DNA of 55,590 nt from Zelonia costaricensis (lineage: Eukaryota > Euglenozoa > Kinetoplastea > Trypanosomatida > Trypanosomatidae): the NCBI GenBank assembly GCA_030849075.1, contig JASAOO010003406.1, positions 1-55,590 on the forward strand. Reading direction: 5' to 3'. The notes below the pieces were generated by a model, which made no database searches, had not been told where the DNA came from, and was given only the letters and a program-made list of their open reading frames with translations. Shown here piece by piece: positions 9,145-19,332 of this stretch. The first letter of the stretch is position 1. Every line of letters begins with the position of its first letter. The translations under genes and the position numbers were made by a program.

Positions 9145-11766
9145 ATGCTCGGCGCCGGGGATGTGCGGGTGCACCTGCCCCCAGGTGTCTACCGCGGCAT
9201 CTACTCGGCCCCACCCGCGCCCTCTTCGGAGAGCGTCTCGACATCCCCTGCCGGGACCGCCGCGGAGGTCCGCCGCCACAGCAGCGGCGGCAGCAGCAGC
9301 CACGCGGTGGATACGGCGGATGTGGCAAGTGGCCTCGCCGCCGCACGGCGCCGCTTTCATCAGCTGCGCGACATGCGCCGTGAGCTGAGCGGACGGCCCC
9401 TGGCCAGCGCGGAGGTTGAGGGTGGCACGGCATCTCCCACCGCTGCCGCTGGCAGCCCTGGCGACGCCGCAGCACACGCAAGCCTCTTTCTCACCGGCAC
9501 GCCGTCCGCCGCCTCCCTCGGACTCCCACTCGATCGCCTTGCCGCCGACGACCCCGTCACCCGCTACGTCCTGCGCACTGCTGCGGCGGAGAGGGCGCTG
9601 CGTCAGCAGCAGCGCGAGAACGATGAGCTGAAGCGCACGATTGTGGCGCAGCGTGGGGAGGCGGCGCTGCAGCAGGCCCTGGTGGACCGCCTCTCCGCCG
9701 ACCTGGCCGAGTCGGGTCGCACGGTGCTGCGCCAGACCGCCACGATGAAGTCGCTCGCGAGTGAGATGGAGCGGCGCGACGCGTACCACCTGATCAAGGA
9801 GAAGCGCCGCGCTAGCATCGCTGGCGACAACCACAACGAGGGCGACGGGGTCACCGGTGCGCCCGCTCCCTCCGCGGAAGAGGCAGCGCAACAGCGCGTG
9901 GCCGCGCTCACCGAGCAGGTGGAGCAGCTGACACAAGGCAAGGCGGAGGTGACAGCGCAGCTCGCGGAGCTCAGCGCCCGCGTTGGCGGAACGCGACGCG
10001 GCAGCGCTGTCGAGGCGATCGACACGGACGACGAGGACGCTATGGACGCAGCGGGGTGGGTGCCGACGGCGCGGGCGGAGCTGCAGCATCTCGTGCAGCG
10101 CCTGGGCGGTCTGCTGCGCGGCGGCGCCCCCGCGGCGTTTGGCAGCGCGAGCCGCGCGGCAGCGGCCGATGTCGTGTATGAAGTGGAGCTGAGCGGTGTG
10201 ACGTGTCTCCTGCCACAGCTGACCAGCAGCAGCAGCAGTGCACCAGACCCCACAAGCGCCGTCGTGTGTGTGTGTGGCCCGTACAGTCGGGAAACTGTGC
10301 GGCTCTGCGTGCAGCCAGACGGCACGGTGGCCGTCCCTCCTCTTTCCCTGCGCCACTCTGGTGCGGCGACGGCTGCAGAGTGGACGGGTCAAACTTGGTG
10401 CGCGCTGCACGCGGTGCGGCAGACCGCCGGGGTACTGTGCGTCTCCCTCTACCGCGACGTGGGCGTGCCAGGGGCGGAGACGAGAGACCACGACAGCGCT
10501 GCCGACTCCACACAGGCAAAACCGGCTGCGACCGCCACCCTTGCCGTCCGCACACTCATCGCCACGGCGCTCTCGGGCCGCCGCCGCGAGCTCGATGCCA
10601 CGCACGCGAGCTCCACGGTGCACACGGTGCACCTCTTGTCCGACCGCGGCACGGCGCACGGCAGCGTCACCTTCCACGTCCGGGTGGCAGAGGTGCACCC
10701 ACTACGGTATCGCCTCGGCAGGGACATCGGGCATATCGAGGAGCTCCGGCGGAGCGGAGAGAATGTCCGCTGTCGCGCACCAACACCACAGTGCGAGTCC
10801 CGCGTCAGCACCAGGCCGAGCGAGGCGGACTGCCGACGCACTGCGGTGCTGTCGCCCGCTCGCGATGACGCCGGCACCCCCGTGCACTCGCGGCGCCCCT
10901 CCACCCCCGCCTCTCGCCGCGCCTCTGCCGCACACGCGCCAGCTGCTGAGACCGCGCTTCCGCAACCCGCGATGGTCCGCGAGGACGATGGCGCAGTGCT
11001 CGCGTTGCCGCCGCCGCCGCACCCATCCGAGGTTGCATCGCTGCCGCCGCTACGCGCCGCATCGCCGCTGGGGAGATCTTCCTCACCTCCGCCGCCGGCC
11101 GTGGGGAAAACGAGTGGGGAGGACGGCGGCGGCGAAGTTCGTGGGCTGGCGATGACCCCGGAGCATCGCGGGGGCTCTGTGAGTGACGAAACTGTTGCGA
11201 GCTCCGCTGCACTGCCGCCTCTTGGGGTGGCCATCCCACCTCCCCCGTGCGCTGCCGTACCGTCGCCGCCAGCTTTCTTCCCACCCCCTCCTCCTGTCGC
11301 AATGGTCCCCGCTCCACCACCACGACCCGCAACCCCAGCGGCATGTGCATCGCCACCTTTGCCTACTGAGGTGCGTGTGCACGTGAAGGCGATTCTCGAC
11401 GTGGGCGAAGGCAGTGCTGGCGAGGAGGACGAAGGAGGGGTTGTGGAGGGGCTGCTGGAGCACTGCTCGCAGCTGCAGGTCGTGGCCCGCATCGGCGACG
11501 AGTGCGTCTTCGCATCGCCGCCGCGGCGCAACCCGGCACGCTCGGTGTGGGGCGCCGAGGAGGGCAGCTTCACCGTTGCCGTTTGTCCTGGTCAGGAGCT
11601 CCACTTCGAAGTGCGCGACGGCGACACCCCCCTAAGCGAGGCGGTCGTCGTAGTGTTGGCGGTGGACGGTGCAGGCGTGTTTGGAGAGCGCGACGTTCCG
11701 CTGCTGTCTGTGCGCCACGCTGCGCCGAGCGGGGTGCTCAGCTTGTCCCTCATAAAGCCTGCTTAA
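9145..11766 (+). CDS. Conserved-looking coiled-coil, proline-rich protein with possible C2-like domains; function unknown
   Basis: An 873-residue protein that I do not recognise. From N to C it shows a Ser/Ala-rich disordered start; two heptad-like, charged helical stretches at about 147-225 and 246-283, likely coiled coils; a beta-rich segment at about 345-520 with alternating hydrophobic residues; a disordered region at about 540-750 with several proline clusters including an FFPPPPP motif that could bind SH3, WW, EVH1 or profilin-type partners; and a second compact beta-rich segment at about 745-873. The beta segments resemble C2 sandwiches in pattern only, and no calcium-binding Asp cluster is obvious. 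There is no signal peptide or membrane segment. Coiled coil plus C2-like architecture is frequent in basal-body and flagellar transition-zone proteins, but that is a guess. The start is the first ATG after the acceptor at 9030. Codon use matches neighbouring genes, so the reading frame is well supported. Confidence 0.8.
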   Translation: MLGAGDVRVHLPPGVYRGIYSAPPAPSSESVSTSPAGTAAEVRRHSSGGSSSHAVDTADVASGLAAARRRFHQLRDMRRELSGRPLASAEVEGGTASPTAAAGSPGDAAAHASLFLTGTPSAASLGLPLDRLAADDPVTRYVLRTAAAERALRQQQRENDELKRTIVAQRGEAALQQALVDRLSADLAESGRTVLRQTATMKSLASEMERRDAYHLIKEKRRASIAGDNHNEGDGVTGAPAPSAEEAAQQRVAALTEQVEQLTQGKAEVTAQLAELSARVGGTRRGSAVEAIDTDDEDAMDAAGWVPTARAELQHLVQRLGGLLRGGAPAAFGSASRAAAADVVYEVELSGVTCLLPQLTSSSSSAPDPTSAVVCVCGPYSRETVRLCVQPDGTVAVPPLSLRHSGAATAAEWTGQTWCALHAVRQTAGVLCVSLYRDVGVPGAETRDHDSAADSTQAKPAATATLAVRTLIATALSGRRRELDATHASSTVHTVHLLSDRGTAHGSVTFHVRVAEVHPLRYRLGRDIGHIEELRRSGENVRCRAPTPQCESRVSTRPSEADCRRTAVLSPARDDAGTPVHSRRPSTPASRRASAAHAPAAETALPQPAMVREDDGAVLALPPPPHPSEVASLPPLRAASPLGRSSSPPPPAVGKTSGEDGGGEVRGLAMTPEHRGGSVSDETVASSAALPPLGVAIPPPPCAAVPSPPAFFPPPPPVAMVPAPPPRPATPAACASPPLPTEVRVHVKAILDVGEGSAGEEDEGGVVEGLLEHCSQLQVVARIGDECVFASPPRRNPARSVWGAEEGSFTVAVCPGQELHFEVRDGDTPLSEAVVVVLAVDGAGVFGERDVPLLSVRHAAPSGVLSLSLIKPA

Positions 11767-13898
11767 CAGGGCTTCGTCGCGTAGACTGACTCGAGATGCG
11801 ACGCACGTCGCTGGTCGAAAGAAGGCGAGGCGAGGTCCCCGACGCAGCACCAACAAGAGCAAATCAGCGAGCCCATAGATTCACAGGCAAGGTGTGACAA
11901 GGGGGGGGGGGCGGCGTGGGGGAGGGCGTGGGAAGAGGGTGCTTTGAGTCCATCGGCTACCTTGCGGTCCCCCGGCCTTACGCACAGCGCCATCCCTCTC
12001 TTCTCGCCCTTCATAGATTCAAGTGCGTCTTGCCGCGTGGGAAGCTCCTCTACGAGCAACGCAGCTGCTCTTGCCCCCTCCCCCACCCCCACGCATGTGT
12101 GGTTGCGAGAGGTAGCAGATGCAGTCGCTAGAATGCCCGCACGTGACACCTGTTCTCGTGCGATGCGAGTTGCTGGGGAAGACAAAGACAACAAGGCGAA
12201 TCGACGATGGCGAAAGGCGGCGTTGGCGTTGCCTGTTTCATTTCTTGAAGTTATCATGGAGACTTCTGCACAGCGCGAATGTGTGTATGTATGTGTGAGG
12301 TGCTCGCGCGGCGGTGCGTTGTCGCTGCTGCGTGCGTTTCGCATGTATTGCCGACGAGGGGGCTTTCCCTCCTTTGGTATGGCAGGCGGGGAGAGGGGGG
12401 GGTGCTGCTTGTTCCTCCCGACTCGCTACTTTGTGAAATCGCGTAAGATGAATGCAACATCACCACCTCCACCCCACTCCCTTTCCACCGCCCTCTTCCG
12501 CGGCTTCACCTTTACTTTCGCTACTGACTGACTGTGTGTGTGTGTCTGTGTGCACGTGTGCAATCGGGAACTCATCTGGGATTGTGCTGACAATGTCGGA
12601 TGTGGGTTCCCTCACGGGCGGAAGCAACAACAACAACGCCACACTAGCTTGTACAGTAGCGTTTTTGCCGTCACTATTCCGTAGCGGCCGCAGACAAGAC
12701 GACTGCGTTGCTGCCCACATTACTCAGATCAATACCCAACACCCCCTGTCCCCCCCACCGCCCCCGCTGTCTCTCCGTAGAAGCGGTGTATACACGAACG
12801 CGTCTCCGCACCACCTCTCTTGGAGCCGTCTCCGTCCGGCTTTCCTTTCTCTCGTCTGCCGTGTCCACCGGACCCGTTCACCGACTCCTTCCGCTTCTCC
12901 CGCAGTTTTCTCCGCCGCCTCCGTCGGGGTGCACCAGCCCTCATCACGGCGCAGCGGTCCACTGCAATCGCTTGCGTCACGAAGCCCTGTTTTGGACGGC
13001 CGTTCTTTTTTTTGCATTTTTGGCTGGCCGGCGCGACGCGAGGGAGCTGCAGTGATCCACCCGAGAGCGCTTGCGGGGTCGGTTGCGCGCTTGTGTCTGC
13101 TCGTGCGGGGACTGCCTCACAGGTGCCCGGCACTCCTCCATGAATCAACCGCTCTCTTTTGATTGACTGTTTGGTTTCTTTTCTTCCGTAGCACACAAAC
13201 TTAGCTCCTCATTCAGCACGGACAGAGGGCTGTACCACACACACACACAAACACACCCACAGACTCTTTCGCGCTGGCAACGCGCACGAGCGGCGACTGG
13301 TGGACGTTGGCAACAGTAGAAACTGCTCAGCAGCCTGCACCGGCGCTCCTTGCGCGCCAATTTCGGTCCACGTGTTGTCTAAAGTCCTCGTGAGGTTTGT
13401 AAGTGCACAGAAGCGCAGGCGAGGCTCATCGCACGAGGGCGTCACTGCTGCTCTCTCGCTCTCTCGTGTGCGCGCCTCTTCCTCCGCCACTCCCCGCCTT
13501 CACAACGTTCGTGCTGACCCCAAGCACGCGCTTCTCTCACGGCTTTCTTTCTGTGTGTCTCGGCTGCGCAGACGCAGGGCGTGCGACTGCCGCAGCGTGT
13601 TGTGTATCTCTTTCTCTCGCTCTGCTGCGGCGCACGGGGGGGACTCTCCCGCCCCCCCCCCCTCCTTGGCTCGCCACGGACGCGTGGTGGCCGCGACGCA
13701 GCAGCGAATACCCACCAAAAACAAACAAACAAACAAAAAAGAGGAGCCAGCAGTTGGTGACAGGCAGACAGACAGAGTGTGTGTGTGTGTGTCAATAGGC
13801 TTTGTTTCTTCTCTCCGTTGTCTCGCTCGCCTCACTTCCCTTGTGCGGTGACGTTGGCAGGTAATCTTCCTCATCGCGTCCTTCCCCTTTAGCGGATC
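11767..13898. other. 2.1 kb gene-free spacer
   Basis: No credible gene. There is a G run near 11901-11911, TG-rich stretches around 12535-12560, a short CA tract near 13240 and an AAAC/AAAC-type repeat near 13715-13738. Pyrimidine-rich sequence increases towards the MKK start, as expected for a trans-splicing region. Confidence 0.6.
13880..13892 (+). promoter_or_regulatory. Candidate spliced-leader acceptor close to the MKK start
   Basis: CTTCCCCTTTAG ends in AG at 13891-13892, only 6 bases before the ATG at 13899. An alternative AG lies at 13859-13860 (GGCAG). Use of the proximal site would give an extremely short 5' UTR after the spliced leader. Confidence 0.3.
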
Positions 13899-15491
13899 AT
13901 GTCAAGGCTCAAGATAAACTTGGAGGCTATTGAGCGGGACACCGGTGGGGCCGCGGAGGGCTTCTGCGCCGACGGCGTGCGTGTGGGCTCGCTGCTCGTC
14001 TCGGCAGAGGGTGTGCGGGACGGCCAGGGCAACGCGTATGTGCTCTCGCTGAGCGACCTGGAGGTCGTGCCGGAGGCGGAGGGCGGCTTCCTTGGCAAGG
14101 GCAGCAGCGGCTCCGTACGGCGAGCCGTGCATCGGCGCAGCCAGACGACCCTGGCGCTCAAGGAGATCAAGGTGACGGGGCAGGCGCACATTAATGAGAT
14201 TCGCCGCGAGTTGGAGACGCTGCACGCAGGCGACTTCGCCACGCCGTACCTGGTCAGCTTCTACGGCGCTTTCGCCCATGAGGGATCCGTCTTTATCGCG
14301 ATGGAGGCGATGGACGGCTCGCTGCATGAGCTGTACAAGCCGGTCCCGCCCGCGGTCCTCGCCTCCATCACGCGGCTCATGCTCAAGGGCCTCATGTACC
14401 TGCACCGCACCCGGCACCTCATCCACCGCGACCTGAAGCCGAGCAACGTCCTCTTCAAGGCCTGCACCGGCGACATAAAAATCTCCGATTTCGGCGTCAG
14501 CTCCAACCTGGAGTGCACGAAGGGCGACGCGCACAGCTTCGTCGGCACCGTCACGTACATGAGCCCGGAGCGACTGCGTGGTGACTACTACTCCTACGGC
14601 GCCGACATATGGTCGCTCGGGCTGGTCGTGGCCGAGCTGGCTGTCGGGGTCTGCCCGTACGCCGGCTTGCGCGGCGGCAGCACCGAGGCGCGCTTCTGGG
14701 CGCTTCTGCAGCACCTCAACGCCGACAGCGCTGCGCTCGAGCTGCCGGCGGCGATGGACGCCGAGCTGGCGGACTTCATCAATGCGTGTGTCGCCAAGGC
14801 TGTCGATAAGCGGCCCACATGCGCGGAGCTGCTGCAGCACCCCTTTCTGCTCAAGCACGTGCCGCCAGTCGCCGCGGACGGGGAGGCGCAGCTGCCGCCG
14901 CTCCCCGCCTCGTCAGAGTGGGGTTTGGTGAGCACACCGAGCAGGACAGCACCGGAAACGATCTTCTCGCCACTCATGAGCGCGACCCCGACGGCAACGG
15001 CGACGGGGGCGGCCGACAGCGGCGCCAACTTCCTCTCCACCCCGACCTCGCTCGCCGCGGGCGGCCCGTCGTCCCCGGTGCGGCGGCACGCTGGCGAGAC
15101 GGATGAGGACGTCGCTGACCGCGCCGTGATCGCACGGTGGATCGCTGGGGCGCGGGAGCGGGAGGCACGGCGGCGGTCAAAGGCTCGCGACGCGGCGGGC
15201 CGCAAAACGCGAACCGTATCGGCTGTGATCTCCGCGGCGGAGGTGGAGGAGGGACACGGGGACGCGGGCGCCGCTGCCACCGCCTCCGGTGCCTTCGCGG
15301 CCGCCTCTGACCGCGTTGAGACTCACGACGCTGAAAGTCGTGAGCCGGCGCTGTGCGACAGCACTAGTACCTCGGTGTCGCACAACGACGCGAACGGCGA
15401 GAACCCGCTGGTGTGCGACGATGCGATGCTCGTGGCCACGGCGGAGCCCTCCGTCAACCTCGATGAGGAGCTCAACAAGCTTCTTCTTTGA
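13899..15491 (+). CDS. MAP kinase kinase (STE7/MAP2K family)
   Basis: A 530-residue dual-specificity protein kinase that should phosphorylate a MAP kinase in the cytoplasm. The kinase domain runs from about 60 to 330. The glycine loop is LGKGSSGSV starting at residue 65, the VAIK-type lysine is K88, the catalytic loop is HRDLKPSN with D178, and the magnesium-binding DFG has D197. The segment DFGVSSNLE followed by SFVGTVTYMSPERL is diagnostic for MAP2Ks. The activation loop carries a Thr and a Ser in place of the paired phospho-sites of MEK1 and is two residues longer. Residues ~335-530 form a low-complexity Ala/Ser/Asp tail with no recognised domain. It may be the orthologue of T. brucei MKK5, based on remembered synteny, but I cannot tell which trypanosomatid MKK it is from sequence alone. 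All catalytic residues are present, so it should be active. Confidence 0.92.
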   Translation: MSRLKINLEAIERDTGGAAEGFCADGVRVGSLLVSAEGVRDGQGNAYVLSLSDLEVVPEAEGGFLGKGSSGSVRRAVHRRSQTTLALKEIKVTGQAHINEIRRELETLHAGDFATPYLVSFYGAFAHEGSVFIAMEAMDGSLHELYKPVPPAVLASITRLMLKGLMYLHRTRHLIHRDLKPSNVLFKACTGDIKISDFGVSSNLECTKGDAHSFVGTVTYMSPERLRGDYYSYGADIWSLGLVVAELAVGVCPYAGLRGGSTEARFWALLQHLNADSAALELPAAMDAELADFINACVAKAVDKRPTCAELLQHPFLLKHVPPVAADGEAQLPPLPASSEWGLVSTPSRTAPETIFSPLMSATPTATATGAADSGANFLSTPTSLAAGGPSSPVRRHAGETDEDVADRAVIARWIAGAREREARRRSKARDAAGRKTRTVSAVISAAEVEEGHGDAGAAATASGAFAAASDRVETHDAESREPALCDSTSTSVSHNDANGENPLVCDDAMLVATAEPSVNLDEELNKLLL

Positions 15492-16790
15492 GGTACGCCA
15501 CTGTCTCGGTCGCCGCGCCGCGTTTCACAGGCCAGGCGTGCTCCTGCGAAGAACTCTGCGATTCACCTTTGTCGTCCTCCTCCCTTCGAAGAGAGGGGAG
15601 GCTCTCCCCCGAACTCAGGTGCGGGCGGCCGCACACCCGTTAGCGTGCGCTCTTTTTGTAAGTCTTTTTGGTCGCTGGAGCACACCCCGATTCTCTAGTG
15701 TTCGTCTTCCACCTTGTCACGCACAATAGGTTGCACGCGCGACGCAATGTTGACCACGGGCTGCTTTGGTGTCGCCCTCCCCCGGACACTGCGGCAGCTG
15801 TTTTGTTTGTTCTTTTCCTCTCTCTGTAAAGGGTGGACAGCGGCGTCTAGGAGCTCAGCCGTCACGTGCGGCGGCAGCAGTGCACCCCGTGGTGGTGGTG
15901 GTGGCATCAAAAATGACTGAGAAAAACAAACGTAGTGGAGGAAAGAAAAGAATTCTATATGAAAAGCAACCTCGAGTGTGAGATTAGTGTCGTTGCGCAA
16001 GGGTGGCACAAGAGCCCCCGACGCGACCCGTGGACCTCTCAGCGTGTTTTCTTTTCGTCTTTTGTTTTCACCCCTTCTGTTCTTTGCTTCTTTACAGTGC
16101 AGCAAGAGTGGGCAGCACAACAGTTTGCTCTGCATGGGGTTTGTCGGCTATTCAGGTTCGCTGTGTTGTGAATGCCGCGAAGCCTGTGCGATCGTTGGTT
16201 GCGTGGCTTTTCTTTTCTCCCCCGGTGCCTGTGTTGCTTTATCGCTGCCATTTCGCTCACACGCCGAGGCACGCAGGCGCCGTTCTTCTTTCCCCTGTGG
16301 CCTCGGCTGCACGATCTCCCCCGCGTGGGGTTGTGCATGCCTCTTTGCCTCCTTTCCCGCCGCCCCTTTTTGTGTTTGTCTGTGTGTGTTACACCGTCCC
16401 GTGATCGATGATCTGTCAGGTGTTTCTTGTTTCCTGTGGCTCTCTCTCTTCGCCTTCTCAGAGCATACGGCACCGTGGCTCTCTGCGTCCCCGTGCGGAG
16501 CTCTCTACATCTGCCAGCTCTCTTGTTTGGCCTTTCTCTCTCCTTTCTTTCAAGAGTTGGTGCAGCCGTCCGCCTGCACCTGCCTTCACTCCCCTCCCGC
16601 CGACTCAGCCTGCTACGTGGTTTTGTGCTTCCGCTTTTCATAGGGTTCACACCCCCTCCGCGTTCCCACTTCCTGCTCGATAGACACGTCGGCGCCGTGT
16701 ATTAATGTGTCTGCGCCTGCGTTTGTTCTCACTTCCTTTTATTGTTTGTGCTTGTTCTCTTTTTGTCAACACTGATCAAACACCACGACA

Positions 16791-16910
16791 ATGCGCGATC
16801 AACTCCCCTTGAAGGTGTGCGCTGTGCTGCTAACAGCCGCACGCTCGGTGCAGCTTAAACCAGTCAACGAGATAACAGACGCTGTTTACAAAGAAGAAAA
16901 AAACGTTTAG
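16791..16910 (+). CDS. Possible small open reading frame (39 codons), doubtful
   Basis: An ATG at 16791 opens a 39-residue frame ending in TAG at 16908-16910. It follows a long T-rich tract (about 16718-16767) and, unlike other spacer frames, its product is not built from dinucleotide repeats; it is mixed and mildly amphipathic with a charged C-terminal end. Against it, only about half its third positions are G or C, far below the real genes here, and no AG clearly pairs with the T-rich tract in front of the ATG. I record it only as a candidate. Confidence 0.12.
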   Translation: MRDQLPLKVCAVLLTAARSVQLKPVNEITDAVYKEEKNV

Positions 16911-18039
16911 TAGCACGCACGCCTTGACCTCCCATGTGAAGCCAACTAACGTAGCCGCCGAGGGGCGTCAAAAGGCTCCTTTCTCAGCACGTACAGAGGG
17001 AGACTGCATGTGCAAACACACGCGTCCTTCTCCACTTGACGCTCGGGGTTTGCGTCCTGGTCTGTGCCTGCTCTTTTTCTGTTTTCTGCGTTTCTGCTGG
17101 CTTTGTGTGCGCCACGCGGCCACCGTGGGGACCGGCACGGCACGGCTGCCACGTCTTTGCATATCCTGTAGCCTTCGGCAACCGTCGCGCGTTTCCCGCC
17201 CCCATCCACCCTTTCTTTCCCGTTTTCGCCGTCTGCACTCCTCCTGCTTTTTTTCTTTCCCCTCTCTCCGCGTGCCTTGTGAAGAGGTGCCGTGGCGAGC
17301 AGCGACGTCCTGGCCGTGGTGCGCCCGCTCGAGCAGCAGCGAAACGTTTGTGTTTGTGTTTTGACGTGGCCGCTCCCTGCCCGCACTCCATTGTGACCTC
17401 TTTTTTTTTTTGTTGATTCTCCGCTTTCATGTATGTGTGCGTGTGTTTGTGCGGCTGCGGCATCACCTCTTCAGGGTGCAGCTCGTGGCACGGCTCGCGC
17501 CGTTGATCTCCCTTCTCTCTCCGACCGCCACTCTCTCTTCACGCCCCAGCCAGTCCGAATTTCGGCACTCCCCGCGCGAGCGCAAGTGAGCAAGACGGTT
17601 CTTCTCTTCCTCGTAGGTGCGCGTAGTGGACGTCGCGCGGACACACACATACACACACACACACACGATCCCTCCACTTCTTCTCCGCTGGATGCCGGTT
17701 CAGCATTGTGTGTGCGGACCTTCGCGCACGACGCCACCGCCACAGCCCACGCCCCGCCCTCCCACGGTCTTGCCTCGTCTTCCTTGACCGCTGCCCTTCT
17801 CCCCCCCCCTCTCACACCCCGCAGCACGACGATGACGTACTTGAAAGGAGGAGCGGAACCGGTCGGCGGTGCGTGCACACACACACACACACAAGAAAAA
17901 AAAGGGATACACCGTCGCGCGTTTAATTCGGGCTCCTCGCTCAACCCCGCTGTCGTGCGTCTCCGTGGGGCTGTCCTTGTGTGTCGCGTGGAGCGGGGGG
18001 GGGGAGGGGGCGCCGCCCTTTTCCCTCCCACCTGTTTGG

Positions 18040-18099
18040 CCCCCCCCCCCCCCTCTTNCTGTTTGCCCCCCCCCCCCGTCTCTTCCCCCCCCCCCCCCC
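18040..18099. repeat. Cluster of three long C runs with an ambiguous base
   Basis: C runs of about 14, 12 and 15 bases lie at 18040-18053, 18066-18077 and 18085-18099. An N sits at 18058. The cluster could form a G-quadruplex on the minus strand, and run lengths here are likely to be unreliable. Confidence 0.8.
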
Positions 18100-19110
18100 T
18101 CCCCATCACCACGTGCTCTCCGTGTTATCGATGGCAAAGCGCTTGGCCGCTTTTTTTTTTGTTGCGTTCTCCTGGTCGTCTCCGGTGCCGTGGATGGAGG
18201 GTCTGTGCTGACGCTGTGGTGGTGGCGCTGCGCTACGGCTCCCTTTTGTTGCCGTTGTTGCGCACCTGCGCGGTCTCATGATGCGCAGTGTCGAGGGGAG
18301 GATGGGGGGGGGGGCTGTTCGGTCTCCGCCTCCAGTTCCTCTCTCTCGTTCTCTTTCTGCCAGACGTGCGGCGAGGCCGGGTTTCGGTGTGTGTGTCTGA
18401 GTGCGCCTGCGCAAGGCCCTCTTCTCTTTGTTGTGTGACGTCATTGCCGCCCTTGAATTTCTTCGCCCCTCTCTCTCCTCCCCGCTGCTTCGTCTGCGCC
18501 TCCTTTTCCTTCTTCGTGTGCCAACCTTGCCACTGCTGCTCAGCTCTTCACAGGCCACGAGGCAGGCCACCGAGGGGGGGGGGCGGAGGGGAATGGCCGC
18601 TCCAGCCAGTAACGTCGGAGAGGTTGAAGGTCTGCAACCTGCTTTCTTCCCCGTTGCCCCTCCCTCCTCAACTCACCTCTTTCTATCTCTGTCTCTGTCT
18701 CACACACACACACACACAACGTCTCGTCTAAGATGCACCAGCCGCCGTTCGCGGCACACCTCAGCTAAAGCAATTCACCAAAAAAGAGAGAGACGGGAGC
18801 CGCCATCACCGGCCGCTGAAAGGCCAGAGGCACGTGAAGGCCCAACTCAACGGGTGCGTCTGACGTGAGAGGAGGGTGATGCCCAGACTTGAAGCGAGGG
18901 GGGGGGCACATCCGGTCTCTGCAATGTGGAGTAGAAACGAAACAAAAGACGTGTGTGAGTCCAGAGCTACCGCTGCTCTACTTTCAATGCCCAACAACCA
19001 CCCCTTCTTTCCCTTTCCCTCCCCGTTGCTCCTCCTCCATCAACCAATGCACCCCTTTTTTGTGTGCATGCGCTACCGCGTAGAGAGGACACACACACAC
19101 ACACCCGCTG

Positions 19111-19160
19111 GCCTCTCCTCGTCTTCCCCTCCTCTCCTTCCCCCCGCGACCTACTGCTAG
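19111..19160 (+). promoter_or_regulatory. Candidate spliced-leader acceptor for the DEAH helicase gene
   Basis: A long pyrimidine tract (19111-19146) is followed by CTACTGCTAG with AG at 19159-19160. The implied 5' UTR to the ATG at 19333 is 172 bases. Confidence 0.5.
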
Positions 19161-19332
19161 CCCCGAATCGAATCGCTCGAGTGGCGCAAGAGAGGCGTCG
19201 TTGGCGGGCTCTCACTCTACAGCCTCTGCCATCACACGTACACAACTCAACACAAGCTACACAACACTTTCGCGTCTTCCACACTTCCCGCCAAAAGGAA
19301 AGCGCGCGCACACAGAAAAGGGCGCCGCAACG

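Larger units (their letters stand above)
15492..19332. other. 3.8 kb gene-free spacer with C-tract cluster
   Basis: No convincing gene apart from a weak 39-codon open frame at 16791-16910. Contents include a GGT repeat at about 15890-15906, CA tracts at about 17651-17666, 17876-17895 and 18701-18718, and three long C runs around 18040-18099 with one undetermined base at 18058. Strong pyrimidine tracts occur throughout and culminate in the likely acceptor of the helicase gene at 19160. Confidence 0.6.

Noticed and set aside
8983..10698. Long minus-strand open frame (571 codons) opposite the coiled-coil gene
   Set aside because: It is the antisense shadow of the GC-rich gene at 9145-11766, has no recognisable motif, and runs against the uniform + orientation. 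The same applies to the minus-strand frames opposite the helicase (19738-21450), Schlafen-like (33026-34762) and receptor-kinase (46322-47803) genes.
17433..18281. 282-codon plus-strand open frame in the MKK-helicase spacer
   Set aside because: Product is dominated by His-Thr and Pro repeats from CA and C tracts and crosses the ambiguous base; not a gene.
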